Positions 1-10,300 of a stretch of 64,000 nucleotides of DNA are shown here, piece by piece (position 1 is the stretch's first letter; each line of letters begins with the position of its first letter). The position numbers and the translations under genes are program-made. Source of the stretch: Yamadazyma tenuis (taxonomy: Eukaryota > Ascomycota > Pichiomycetes > Serinales > Debaryomycetaceae); the NCBI RefSeq assembly GCF_029203305.1, contig NC_089463.1, positions 1,009,001 to 1,073,000 on the forward strand, read 5' to 3'. The notes under the pieces were generated by a model. It saw only the letters and a program-made list of their open reading frames with translations. It was not told where the DNA came from and searched no databases.

Positions 1-399
1 GTTCTGGTTCAAGAACGTGGGAGTGTCATGCAATGCTGGGCCAATGATGATAACGTTTTCAACACCCTTTTCTCTTGCAAATTCCACCATGTATTTGGTA
101 TTTTCGATGTACCGGCCTAATGGTACACCTTGGAAGGTGTTAAGTCCATCGTTTGTGCCAAAGAAGATGGTCATCAATTTTACCTGGCTTTTTCCACTCA
201 TCTCTGCTTCTAAAATATGGGGTAACATGAGTCTGGCCTCTTCCGAATTATACCCACTGAATCCTCTATTTATAACATCTAGTTTTCTAACATAAAGAGA
301 TTGCAAGCCGGCACCGAGACCAAATCCGCGGATTTGATCAAAGCTGTGTTGGGTGATTGAATCCCCGAATAATATAAATTTATCCCAGTATACTGCCAT
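1..399 (-). CDS. IAH1: Isoamyl acetate-hydrolysing esterase, 5' part (SGNH hydrolase)
   Basis: The reverse strand reads from an ATG at 399 through 133 sense codons to the window edge, so only the N-terminal part is present. The start MAVYWDKFILFGDSITQHSF carries the SGNH block I (GDSI, nucleophile Ser). GFSGYNSEEARL, FFGTNDG (block III, Gly/Asn of the oxyanion hole) and the following VPLGRYIENTKYMVEF stretch match fungal Iah1. Iah1 hydrolyses acetate esters such as isoamyl acetate in the cytosol. The catalytic Asp/His block V lies outside the window. Identification rests on the motif series and family knowledge. Confidence 0.9.
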   Translation of the reverse strand, partial: MAVYWDKFILFGDSITQHSFDQIRGFGLGAGLQSLYVRKLDVINRGFSGYNSEEARLMLPHILEAEMSGKSQVKLMTIFFGTNDGLNTFQGVPLGRYIENTKYMVEFAREKGVENVIIIGPALHDTPTFLNQN

Positions 400-785
400 T
401 GAATATTATTTTTGCGAAAAAGAAGTTGGTTTACGCGAGAATTGTCAAAGGTTTGAAAGGGTTGACATTCGAGTTTTATATACACGTGTTTCTCATGTGT
501 GCTCTGTAAACATAGTTTACAGGCGTGTACGCCGTTGTCATAACGGTCTTCAATTCTGGTTGTTCCCAGTTTAATGCCTTTTCTTATCTGTATTTGAAAT
601 GTGCAAAAACTGTGGCTGCAATTGGGTGAGGACCTAACTTTCCTATCTGAGAACCATTTGCGGAAGCTCCGACTTACTTTTCCGAATGGCTCATTAGGTA
701 TATGGGCAGATGTGCCCGTATAGAATACATGTTTCCTACAAGTTCATTAAGCGTTATGTTTATTTAAAAACGTCATATCAGCTAA
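400..785. other. Intergenic: IAH1 upstream region / transporter 3' flank
   Basis: No convincing gene. It holds the promoter of IAH1 (read leftwards) and the 3' flank of the transporter that ends at 786. The only structure noted is a short imperfect hairpin (GGCGT-GT-ACGCC) near 521-532. Confidence 0.6.
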
Positions 786-2333
786 CTATACAGCTCCAAC
801 TCTCTTCTTTTTAGTAATGTGCTCCTTCCACCCCAACAACAAAGCCGCAGCTGCGTAAGTCACTGCAAAAAATGCTGATAAGTAGTGACCGGTCCTCACA
901 TTAGGCTGATCTTGGGTCTTAAACCAAATAGGGTTGATAATACAATTGGCCGTGAGTCCGTAGATGTTGATACCACTGGTTGCAATAGCACGAATTCTGA
1001 TATTATCCTGGAAGTATTCTTGAGCATGGGCCCAATAAAGACCCGCAGTACCTAAAGCCCAACACGTATTGAGGTAAAGGAAAAATCTGAATCCTTGGTG
1101 GTCTGGGTAAAGCGGTGTGGCTGCAAGAAGAATCATCACCACAAACGAAACGACCCCAGCCAATACAATAGGAGGCCATCTTCGACCCTTAAGCATAGTA
1201 TCAGACCACCAACCTGTTCCCACTGCAACAAAATATTGGACGGCGTAAAGAATAGAGTTGAAATTGTTGACTTGTGGAATGGAATAAGACCCCGGGTGCT
1301 TGATGTTATACCCTTTCAACCAGAAAATGAATGAGGGCATAGACAACGAAACGACATCCTGCGAAAATGCATATGACCAGAATGCCCATATTTCCCAAGT
1401 GGTGAACACTGCCTTAAAATCACTTAATTTGAACTGGAAGTTTTGGTACTTTGTCTCCGGCTTTCTATCTTTCAAATACTGGATATCTCTTTCGCTAAAA
1501 ATCCAACTTGGCTTGAGTCTGGCCAAGATATCTGGGAAAAAAACCACTTGAGGTAATAAGACCCCAAAAGAGATGATTCCGTCAATGACAAACACCCAAC
1601 GCCATCCACTACGTCCTAAGACACCGTTCAAATGACTGTATGCACCACTTTGGATGTAACTGGCAAACATACTTCCAAGGGCAGTAGAACTTTGCAATAA
1701 CACATTTCTTCTGGCAAGCTCTTCAGAAGTGTAGTAAGTTCCCAACATAAATGATAAGGCTGGATAATGTGCACATTCAAAGATACCCAACAAACATCTC
1801 AACACAATCATCTGAAGAGGTGTTTTGATGGCAGAAAAGCAGAGAGTGATAACAATCCACGCCGTTTCAACCACGATAATTAACCATCTCGTACTGAATC
1901 TGGCCATTAAGAATCCATATGGGTAGCCACAGATAATAGACGACACGTTATAAGCTGTGTTCGCATAGTTTAACTCGTTTCCTTTAATATTAAGTTCAGT
2001 TTCCAACCCACTGACATAAGCACCTGTCAAGTTGGCCTTATCAATGTACTTGATAAACGTAGACAAAGTAGCAAATGCCAACAAGCATAAGTCGACCTTT
2101 CTAATCACTCGGACATGCTCCTTGTTGGGGTGCCCCCAAGTGTCCCAAACCAAGAACTTCCAGGTCTTTTTGTGCGCTTCTTCCTCTTCAGAAAGCTTGA
2201 TGGAAAGCGAATATTCATCAACTTGCTCTAAAACCTGATCTTTGGTGTCAAAACTGTCGGTACGGTGTTTCGTAACCTTGTCCGCAGAGTGCACCAGTAT
2301 ATTGTCAGAAGTCGTTTCTGCTACCATTTCCAA
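786..2333 (-). CDS. MFS transporter, anion:cation symporter (Fen2/Seo1/Vht1-like) family
   Basis: 515 aa with about 12 hydrophobic segments. A cytosolic N-terminus leads to KVDLCLLAFATLSTFIKYID and NLTGAYVSGLETELNIKGNE, the family signature of yeast Fen2 (pantothenate), Vht1 (biotin) and Seo1. Further family marks are RCLLGIFECAHYP in the loop near TM4-5 and SGWRWVFVIDG before TM6. It is a plasma-membrane H+ symporter of an organic anion; the substrate cannot be read from sequence. It is divergent from the dioxygenase at 3008 and shares a 674-bp upstream region with it, so co-regulation is likely. A TATAAAA lies just upstream on the reverse strand (about 2351-2360). Confidence 0.85.
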   Translation of the reverse strand: MEMVAETTSDNILVHSADKVTKHRTDSFDTKDQVLEQVDEYSLSIKLSEEEEAHKKTWKFLVWDTWGHPNKEHVRVIRKVDLCLLAFATLSTFIKYIDKANLTGAYVSGLETELNIKGNELNYANTAYNVSSIICGYPYGFLMARFSTRWLIIVVETAWIVITLCFSAIKTPLQMIVLRCLLGIFECAHYPALSFMLGTYYTSEELARRNVLLQSSTALGSMFASYIQSGAYSHLNGVLGRSGWRWVFVIDGIISFGVLLPQVVFFPDILARLKPSWIFSERDIQYLKDRKPETKYQNFQFKLSDFKAVFTTWEIWAFWSYAFSQDVVSLSMPSFIFWLKGYNIKHPGSYSIPQVNNFNSILYAVQYFVAVGTGWWSDTMLKGRRWPPIVLAGVVSFVVMILLAATPLYPDHQGFRFFLYLNTCWALGTAGLYWAHAQEYFQDNIRIRAIATSGINIYGLTANCIINPIWFKTQDQPNVRTGHYLSAFFAVTYAAAALLLGWKEHITKKKRVGAV

Positions 2334-3007
2334 GTAAAGTAAAATATCTCCAGATCCGCCACATTTTATATCTGCGGTTGCAATCTAGCCACAGTGAAAA
2401 TCTTTTCGCAGCCACGATTCGGAATATCTGTTTCGATTATGTATAGATCTACAATACCGTAAAAGACAACATATACGTATTAATATATCGGTTAGTGACA
2501 CACTTAAAGGCTTTGAACCATATTTTGGTCTAATTAGATCTAATAAGACTCCGAAACCTCATTTCTTCAAGCCTTGCTGTCCCTATTTCTTGGCCAGTTT
2601 TGAGTCTTGCTCTATGCTAAGAGTGAATGGATCTGTCAACAGTGCCAGTGAATAAAAACTGTGGAAAAAACATTCTTGGCGACAGTATCTGGTTATCTTG
2701 TGCTTGAAAGGCAGATAAGATTGCATAATTTTTAATACAATGGGCATTGATGGGACAATCACGCTATATTCGTCACCGGAGATCGTGCGGGCCGTTGAGC
2801 GGAGTTTCAACCTCTCCCTAAATAGGAAATTTTTCCCCACTGCGGCTTCTCCTGACTATCCTCAGCCGTTTTTAATTCGGTGAATCTTTCAAAACCGCCG
2901 AAAAAGACCGTTAACAAAAGACTCCACAGTTTTTTGAGCATGGGACAGGCCCGAAAAGCGTATATTTATACGCTAACTGTGGCCACTTTATCGGAGACTA
3001 AGCAAAA
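2334..3007. promoter_or_regulatory. Divergent promoter region, transporter / dioxygenase
   Basis: 674 bp between two divergent start codons. It has TATA-like elements on each side (reverse strand near 2351-2360; a palindromic GCGTATATTTATACGC near 2957-2973 for the dioxygenase) and several CGG/CCG triplets near 2775-2910 of the kind bound by Zn2Cys6 regulators. Open frames here lack an ATG start and look spurious. Confidence 0.45.
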
Positions 3008-4141
3008 ATGACAGTAGATCAGCCTAATTACCTGGGGATTTATCTGGGCACCCAAATTACACTTTCCCAAGTCGAATTACCACAAAAGCATATTGTCTAC
3101 GGCAATGAGTTTCCTTACGCTCTTCAATTCAACCATCCTGGAGAACTTTTGGATGACAAGGTGGAATTTTTGAAAGATTTGGCTGCAAAGGGAACAATCG
3201 AAGAGTTATTAACCAAACACGGTGCTGTTTTGTTCAGAGGTGCTGGAAGCGGAGCTTCAGAGACATTTTCCAAATTGGTGACCGGAGTCGAAACTTCCAG
3301 AGGACTCAAACCTTTCGAGCAAATTGGTTTGGCTGGTAAGCGACACTTGAGAGCAGAAAATGTTTTCACTGCCAACGAGGGTCCCCAGACAAAGAGATTC
3401 TACCAACACAATGAGTATTCAAGATACACTATTTTCCCCAGCAACATTCACTTCTTCTGTCAAAAGGCACCTATGGTCGGAGGGGACACTCCCATTGCTC
3501 ACTCAGCGGAGTTCTTCCAAAAGGTTCAAGAACGTTATCCCGAAGTAATTGAAAAACTTTCCCAGAAAAAACTCAAGAGCTCACAATTCTACCCCAGCAG
3601 ACAGGGGAAGATTTCCTTCAAAGGAAACGAATTCTACTGGCAAGATGAAGACGGGTTTGGCCAGTTGATCGAAGAAGGCGACTCCGAAGAAGAGAAGAAA
3701 CGGAAAGCCGAGATCATGGTGAGAAAGTTGACCGACGAGTTCGAATGGGCTGAAGACGGAGGATTAACGATTCACCAGTATGTTCCTTGTATCAGAGTCC
3801 ATCCCAAGACCAATCGTCCAACTTTGTTCAACGGACTTGTTGGAAGATTTGGTACCATAAAGGATGTGGGGGCAGCCGAGCCTCCTCACATGGGTACCGA
3901 TGGTGGATATTACCCTCCTCTTGTCTACGAGGACGGTGAAAAGGTCGATAACGACTTGATGGAAAAGTTGTGGCGAACCTCCATCGAGCTTGAGTACAAT
4001 CACAAATGGCAAGAAGGAGACCTTCTTTTAGTGGACAACGTCCAGGTGAGTCACGGAAGACAACCATGGTCTGAAGGAGACCGAGTCATCTTGGTCAGTA
4101 TGTGGGATAATGGGATTACTCCTGAAGTGTATAAGGCCTAG
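3008..4141 (+). CDS. TauD/TfdA-family Fe(II)/2-oxoglutarate dioxygenase
   Basis: 377 aa. The fold contains a metal-binding HxE (H134, E136 in FYQHNEYSRY) and a distal His in VDNVQVSHGRQPW (H349) followed by Arg359, which suits binding of the 2-oxoglutarate carboxylate. PMVGGDTPIAHS is another TauD-superfamily stretch. HxE replaces the commoner HxD, as in the clavaminate-synthase-like branch, and the protein does not resemble the Jlp1 sulfonate dioxygenase closely. Expected role: oxidative hydroxylation or cleavage of a small organic acid in the cytosol. It is divergent from an organic-anion transporter and 127 bp upstream of a serine hydrolase on the same strand. Substrate unknown. Confidence 0.85.
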   Translation: MTVDQPNYLGIYLGTQITLSQVELPQKHIVYGNEFPYALQFNHPGELLDDKVEFLKDLAAKGTIEELLTKHGAVLFRGAGSGASETFSKLVTGVETSRGLKPFEQIGLAGKRHLRAENVFTANEGPQTKRFYQHNEYSRYTIFPSNIHFFCQKAPMVGGDTPIAHSAEFFQKVQERYPEVIEKLSQKKLKSSQFYPSRQGKISFKGNEFYWQDEDGFGQLIEEGDSEEEKKRKAEIMVRKLTDEFEWAEDGGLTIHQYVPCIRVHPKTNRPTLFNGLVGRFGTIKDVGAAEPPHMGTDGGYYPPLVYEDGEKVDNDLMEKLWRTSIELEYNHKWQEGDLLLVDNVQVSHGRQPWSEGDRVILVSMWDNGITPEVYKA

Positions 4142-4268
4142 TTAACTGAATAAAATGTATAGTATGAGAGCTTATCGATTTCTCGGAATCAGGTACGATG
4201 ATCGCATTTGATCGCATTTCGGAATCCTGGTATAAAGCTAACCATAAATCCACAGTGGACAATGCAAA

Positions 4269-5648
4269 ATGAACACAACAAGTGTGGCTGGATCCTGGTC
4301 AGGCACTTGCACCAGTGCCGAAGATGCACATGAACGGTATACTGAGTTTGAGATAACAGAACAGGACGGCAGCTGGTATGGGAAACGTAAAAACAGAAAA
4401 GATAGTAATGCACAGCCCTTCAAACTTGAATGGACTGGTGCCAACGAGTTCAAAGGAGATATGAACCACTGGATAATTACGACGAAAATTGGAGTAATTG
4501 GCACTTTTGACACCGACTTTTCAAGGTTGAAGCTCGATATTTTTGGGGAAGGTATGTCAGGTCTCGATGACTATACAGTTCATCTTAAAAAGAGCAAAGA
4601 TGATATGGCTGTTTATACTACGCCTTTTGATGCTTCTACATACAAGTACCGAGCACCAAGGCCTGGGAGTTTAGCGTCTTGTGATGCTCAGGACGTGGGG
4701 ATTTTACCAGAGGCTTTAGAACTGCTTGTACAAGATCTTGCTAGTTTGAAGGGATCTATTGATGAGGTGAAAACTCCTCGGGTTGAAGCGGTGAACGTCC
4801 TCAAGAACGGAAAGCTCATTCTTGAAGAATACTTCTGGGGGATGGACAGAAATTCCCGGCACATAATCTCCTCGTGTACTAAGAGCATCACCGCTATTCT
4901 TCTCTGTATTGCAGTTGACCAGAAACAAGCAGACTTGGAAGCCAATTTGGCAGACGTATTGGAATCAACAAGCTCATGGGGAGATTCACCTCCTATTAAG
5001 GTCAAGCACCTTCTTTCAATGACTACGGGGACCAGTACGGGTTTTGAGGATGCGCTTGAGTTGCTTCTTTCGGAGGATATAGTCAAGACGTCTTTGAATA
5101 AAAGAAGAATTAAAGAACCGGGTTCGACCTACCAGTATGACAACAATCTCCCTGCGGTGATTGGCTGCTACTTGGAGATGGTCACTGGTATGAGTGTGGA
5201 AGATTTTGCTGAGAAGTACTTATTTGGCCCATTAGGGATTTCAAACTATAGATGGACGTATATGAGACCTCTTGCTCCAACCGGTAAACGATCTGTATTG
5301 ACCGCGGGAGGCCTTTACATTAGTATGAACGAGTTGACCAAGATTGGTCTTATGATGATCCAAAACGGAAAATTCGATGGAACCGCCATTCTAAGTCCAA
5401 ATATGGTAAACATTTGCACCTCTCAACACACCGCCAAGGGAGATTATCCATACGGGTTTTACTGGCATCTTCACCAAAATAGCGCCCACTATCCCGGAAT
5501 GGGTGGGTTCTCTGCTTTGGGCCAAGGAGAGCAGATTGTTTCGGTTTTCCCAGACAAGGATTTGGTGGTGGTGGTGTTTTCAGCGTCATGGCATAGTGCT
5601 TCAACAAGTATCACCGAGACGTTGAGTCCGCATCTCAGGAGTTTATAG
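4269..5648 (+). CDS. Beta-lactamase-fold serine hydrolase (class C/PBP-like)
   Basis: 459 aa. The C-terminal 300 residues form a PF00144-type domain with the SxxK nucleophile motif (S202-C-T-K205) and the YxN motif (Y290-D-N292). GGLYISMNELTKIGLMMIQNG and YPYGFYWHLH are typical of the EstB/LACTB branch, and GMGGF sits where penicillin-binding proteins have KTG. An extra N-terminal domain of about 130 residues, rich in aromatic and beta-strand patterns, precedes it. No signal peptide is evident, so a cytosolic esterase or amidase is likely. A TATAAAG lies about 35 bp before the ATG. The family is patchy in yeasts and may have been acquired from bacteria, but this is inference. Confidence 0.85.
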   Translation: MNTTSVAGSWSGTCTSAEDAHERYTEFEITEQDGSWYGKRKNRKDSNAQPFKLEWTGANEFKGDMNHWIITTKIGVIGTFDTDFSRLKLDIFGEGMSGLDDYTVHLKKSKDDMAVYTTPFDASTYKYRAPRPGSLASCDAQDVGILPEALELLVQDLASLKGSIDEVKTPRVEAVNVLKNGKLILEEYFWGMDRNSRHIISSCTKSITAILLCIAVDQKQADLEANLADVLESTSSWGDSPPIKVKHLLSMTTGTSTGFEDALELLLSEDIVKTSLNKRRIKEPGSTYQYDNNLPAVIGCYLEMVTGMSVEDFAEKYLFGPLGISNYRWTYMRPLAPTGKRSVLTAGGLYISMNELTKIGLMMIQNGKFDGTAILSPNMVNICTSQHTAKGDYPYGFYWHLHQNSAHYPGMGGFSALGQGEQIVSVFPDKDLVVVVFSASWHSASTSITETLSPHLRSL

Positions 5649-5718
5649 CAGTCCCATATGAGTAGTTTAGTCATAATATTGAGCTATGAGTATGTCTATA
5701 CCTGGAGCATGTCTATGT

Positions 5719-6708
5719 CTATGCCTGGAGCATGTGTCTATAAGATGGAATATCACTCTCCCTCGTCACCAACCCCCCACACACAATAACGATGATGATG
5801 TCATCGGGCAGAACCGCAAAACGCTCCAACTCCTTGATGTTCTTCGAAACCATCGAGATGGCAGCACCACAAGCCGGTTCCACCACCTCTGCAAAAGTAT
5901 CATAGAAAAACACCGTTCCCTCCACCGTATCAAGCTCATCAATCACACAGTTCAACACAGGATACAGGTTGTACAAGTCCACTGACTTCTGACACGCATA
6001 AGGTGAGGCCAACGACGTGGCCAAAGGGTTGACCGAAGCGAGCCTTACAACCTCTCCCTTGTTTATGGCCGCATCAAAACTAGCAGCACCCGAACCCTCA
6101 ACTGCCAATACCGGCACCTTCTGAAGGTGGTTGGAGGCCTTCAAGCCTTCCACGACCCCCGCCATCAAACCCCCACCGCCGAAACTGCAAATTACCCCCT
6201 TCACCTTCCTCAAGTCGTCCTCGCTCAACTGAGCTTCAATCTCCGAAATCATCGACGCATGCCCTTTCCACAAAAGCGGGTCATCAAACGGATGGCAGTA
6301 CACGGGAGACACGTTGGTGTCCAAGCTAGCGATGATCACATCGCTCAAGTACGCATCTGCTTCTCCCCAGTGGTTCCCATGGATAACCACTTCAGCACCA
6401 TAAGTCTTTAGCAACTCCACCACCGCCGGGCTTACCGATGCGGGAACCACCACCGTGCACTTCACGCCAAAGTGCTTGCTGCTGTGGGCAGCCGCAAGTC
6501 CGGCATTGCCTCCTGAGGAGGAAAACACATGAAGAGTCTTATTGGTGTGTATGGCATTTTCGAGGGCCGATGCAATCAAATACCCGATCCCCCGTAATTT
6601 GAAGCTGCCACTGGGCTGCTCGTTCTCCTTCTTGAAGAACACGCGACAGGGAGCATTGAGCAGGTCCGTGGCCTCCACTATCAGTGTCTTTATCTGTGGT
6701 AAGCGCAT
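5719..6708 (-). CDS. L-serine/threonine dehydratase-like PLP enzyme (Cha1/SDS type)
   Basis: 329 aa, fold-type II PLP enzyme. The Schiff-base Lys is K37 in QPSGSFKLRG, the substrate loop is SSSGGNAG (residues 63-70) and the phosphate-binding loop is SFGGGGLMAG. These match serine/threonine deaminases such as yeast Cha1 (360 aa) and mammalian SDS. The start at 6708 gives the usual short N-terminus before KTLI. Expected reaction: L-Ser (or L-Thr) to pyruvate (2-oxobutyrate) plus ammonia. It is convergent with the hydrolase ending at 5648. No regulatory ACT domain is present, so this is the catabolic rather than the Ilv1 type. Confidence 0.88.
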   Translation of the reverse strand: MRLPQIKTLIVEATDLLNAPCRVFFKKENEQPSGSFKLRGIGYLIASALENAIHTNKTLHVFSSSGGNAGLAAAHSSKHFGVKCTVVVPASVSPAVVELLKTYGAEVVIHGNHWGEADAYLSDVIIASLDTNVSPVYCHPFDDPLLWKGHASMISEIEAQLSEDDLRKVKGVICSFGGGGLMAGVVEGLKASNHLQKVPVLAVEGSGAASFDAAINKGEVVRLASVNPLATSLASPYACQKSVDLYNLYPVLNCVIDELDTVEGTVFFYDTFAEVVEPACGAAISMVSKNIKELERFAVLPDDIIIVIVCGGLVTRESDIPSYRHMLQA

Positions 6709-7329
6709 AGTGTGCGCGAACTGTCAACTGCGTAAATTCTAATTCGCACTGGCTGCGAGCCGTATATTCACCTGGTACCATTTTGATCAGTAATTACCGG
6801 ATTTAACCAGGTCGGTCCTCGTCACAATTCTTCAACCCAGTATGGTAATGTTTGGATATTACCTCTTCCAGTCTGTCACATAATGTTGGACTCGGAAACT
6901 AGCACCTTTACCAAAAGTGTCCGGGACTTTATTGCCCGCCTGCTGCGCCTTTTGGAAGCCATGCATGTATAGCAATGACCAACCCCCCTATTTACAGTAT
7001 CTGCGGCCACACGAATATCTCCACCAGCCGTGCCTGCTGCAATCACACAGATAATAGCTATGTTTCTTGGAAGAGAGTCTCATTTAGCTCGAACCCTCAC
7101 ATCGCAAGGCTGCAGAGATAAGTTTGGGGTGGTGGTTTTGCGAACAACCAACCCAGCGATATCAACTGCGATTGCTGGGGTTGACGTGGTTGACGTGGTT
7201 GACGTGGTTGACGTAAGCATTCTCTATCGCGCTCGCTAGTGCGGCCCCATACACCCACCTGAAAAATACAAAATATGAAATTATAAAAGCATAAAAACAA
7301 GCTCCTGTTGTATCTATTGTAATAAACAC
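6709..7329. promoter_or_regulatory. Divergent upstream region, dehydratase / first YOR1
   Basis: 621 bp between divergent start codons. It contains the 9-bp tandem repeat described at 7181-7215 and a Rap1-like CCCATACACCC near 7246-7256. Short frames here have low-complexity translations produced by the repeat and are not believed. Confidence 0.5.
7181..7215 (+). repeat. Tandem TTGACGTGG repeat in the YOR1-A promoter
   Basis: Three exact 9-bp units (7181-7189, 7190-7198, 7199-7207) and a fourth ending in TTGACGTAA. Each unit contains TGACGT, the core recognised by CREB/ATF and Yap-type bZIP factors. Position, 115-150 bp before the YOR1-A start, suits an upstream activating element. Confidence 0.6.
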
Positions 7330-10300
7330 ATGTCGAACGACCTTTACAAGCTTCAGAGGAGATCCTTGACGCCTTTCCTCTCCAAGCGGGTGCCTCCCAT
7401 ACCCCTGGAAGAGGAACGGACGGTCTATCCCGAGCTGAAAGCGAACATTGTTTCGCAGATGTTTTTTGGCTGGTTGATACCTCTTTTTAACGTAGGTTAT
7501 AAGAGGACCCTCCAGCCCGAAGACATGTACTCGCTTACCGAGAACACAAAAGTCGAATACTTGGCCGGGCAGTTCAATACTTTTTTCAATCATTATTTGC
7601 CGATTGCCAAGGAGCAACACATTGCTAATAAATGCAAGGATAGAGGAGAAACTGTGTCTACATCGTCCGTGGACCCTGACGATGATTTGGAGGACTTCAA
7701 GGTACCGAGGATGATGGTTTTGTGGTGCTTGTTCTTGACGTGCAAATGGACGTATTTGGGTGCCATTGTGTTTGTGACCTTATCTGGTTTGGCGCAATGC
7801 TTGACACCGCTCTTAACAAAAGCCTTGATCAAGTACGTGGAAATGAAAACATTGGGCCTCGAACACAACACCGGCCGGGGCGTGGGTCTTGCTATTGGTG
7901 CGGTGATCATGGTGATGTTTGCTGCCTTGACTGTGAATCAAGGCTTCTACAGAGGAATGATGACGGGTGCGCAATTGAAGGGAGTTTTGGGCAAAGTGAT
8001 GTTGGAAAAGTCGTTCCGGTTGAACCCCCAGCTGAGACACCAGTTTCCCGCTTCGAAGATTACGTCGATGATGAGCACCGACACCGCCAGAATCGACTTT
8101 GCTGCCACTTTTCAGCCGTTCTTGATAACTTTTCCGATTTCCTTGGCTTGTATTCTCGTGGTGTTGATCGTCAACCTTGGGGCCTCGGCCTTGATGGGGC
8201 TCGCTGTGTTGGTGTTGTTTCTCGTGGGAATTGGCGGTGTTTCGAAGAAAATGTTTGCAGTTAGAAAACAGGCCACTGTGTTTACCGACCAGAGAGTCAA
8301 CTACATCAAAGAGGTGTTGAACAACTTGAAGATCATCAAGTTCTACTCGTGGGAAGAGGCTTACTTCAAGATCATATCCGACGTGAGAACTAAAGAAATG
8401 GACCGTCTTTACATCATGCAAGTGTTGAGAAACATCGTCATTACCTTCAGTTTGACATTGTCTACCTTCGCTTCTATTGCAGCTTTCTTGGTGTTGTATT
8501 CGACTGGTTCGAGCAAGAGTAATCCTGCCAACATCTTTTCTTCGATTTCCTTGTTCAATGTTTTTAGTACTGTGGTATTCATGGTTCCTATGGCCTTGAG
8601 CTCATTGATGGATGCTTTGGTGGGTATTGACAGAATTGGAAACTTCTTGAACGCAACCGAAGTTGCTGCTGACGAAGGAAGAGCGGTTTTGTCTCCCGAA
8701 GCCGCTGAGAAAATGAATGAGAACGGGTTGGCTCTCAGGTTAAGTAAGGCCAGCTTCGAGTGGGAAAAGTTTGATGATTTCGAGGAGGAAGACGAAAAGA
8801 CCAAGAAAAAGAGATTGAAGCAGGAAAAGAAGGACGAGAAAAAGCGCAAGAAGATGTTGAAAAAGGGCTTGAAGGTTGAAGTATCCAAGGAAGAGCTCTC
8901 TGATGTAGCCGAAAAGACTCCTGACTCAGACACTGCCAGCTTTGACAACGAGACTTTCCCTGGCTTGAACGATCTTGACTTTGTCCTCAAAAAGGGTGAA
9001 TTTGTGGTCGTCACGGGTCTTATCGGTTCCGGAAAATCTTCTCTTTTAAATGCTGTTGCAGGTTTCATGAAAAAGTCTGCTGGAACTGTTGATATCAATG
9101 GTTCCTTGACCTTCTGCGGTCAGCCTTGGATTCAGAATACTTCAGTCAAAGAAAATATCTTGTTTGGTGCCGAACTCGATGAAAAGAAGTACAAAGATGT
9201 AATCTATGCTTGTTCCTTGGAAAGTGACTTGGAAATCTTACCAGCCGGTGACAGAACTGAAATTGGTGAAAGAGGTATAACCTTGTCTGGAGGTCAAAAG
9301 GCCCGTATTAATTTGGCTCGTTCCGTTTATGCTGATAATGATATTATCTTGTTAGACGATGTTTTGTCTGCGGTAGATGCCAGAGTTGGAAAACATATCA
9401 TGGAAAACTGTATTTTGGGTTTGTTAAAAGACAAAACCAGAATTTTGGCTACCCACCAGTTGTCTTTAATCGGTGCTGCTGATAGGATTATCTTTTTGAA
9501 TGGGGACGGATCCGTTTCAATCGGCACTGGTCAGGAATTGGAGCGTACCAACCCAGGCTACACGAAATTGATGACTTTCAACACTCAAAAGGACGATAGT
9601 GAAGAAGAATATGAATCTGATGATGACCTGGAAGTTGAAGAAGAAGAGAGACGCAACATTCAAAGGCAGCTCACAAGAACCACAACCGGTAAATCGAAAA
9701 TCCTGGTGATCGACGAAGAAGCTATCCACAAAGACTACAACCAAGACCAGTTTGTCAGTGGAAAATTGGCAGAAGACGAAGAACAATCCGTCAACAGCAT
9801 TGGATTCCAGGTCTATAAGAGATATGTCAAAATGGGACAGGGTATTTTTAAACATTATTCCATTCTCCTTGTTATATTCTCATTTTTGACTGTTGCTACT
9901 TTTTGCAATCTTTTCACTAACACTTGGTTGTCTTTCTGGAGTGAAAAAAAATTCACTGGTAAATCCAACGGCTTGTATATTGGTATCTACGTCATGTTTG
10001 GTATTTTGACATTCATCTTTACATTGATTGCCTTTATTGGTGTGGGATACATGACCAATCGTGCTTCAAGAGAGTTGAATATCTTGGCAATTGAAAAGGT
10101 CCTATATTCGCCTATGTCCTTTTTGGACACTACTCCCATGGGAAGAATTATCAATAGATTTACAAAAGATACAGACGTTTTGGATAACGAAATTTCCGAT
10201 CAGTTGAGATTTTCCCTGTTTCTTCTTTGGACTGTTTTTGGTGTTTTAATTCTTTGTATCATTTATTTGCCTTGGTTTGCAATCGCTGTCCCACCCTTAT

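Noticed and set aside
2583..2840. 85-codon reverse frame upstream of the dioxygenase
   Set aside because: Starts with GTG, no family marks, and lies in a divergent promoter.
7030..7620. Frames over the TTGACGTGG repeat with VDV or QPR repeats
   Set aside because: Low-complexity translations of a 9-bp DNA repeat; no coding evidence.
8409..9098. 229-codon reverse frame inside YOR1-A (and its twin at 19296-19985)
   Set aside because: Ser/Phe/Lys-rich antisense shadow of the NBD1 linker; its presence in both copies only reflects their identity.
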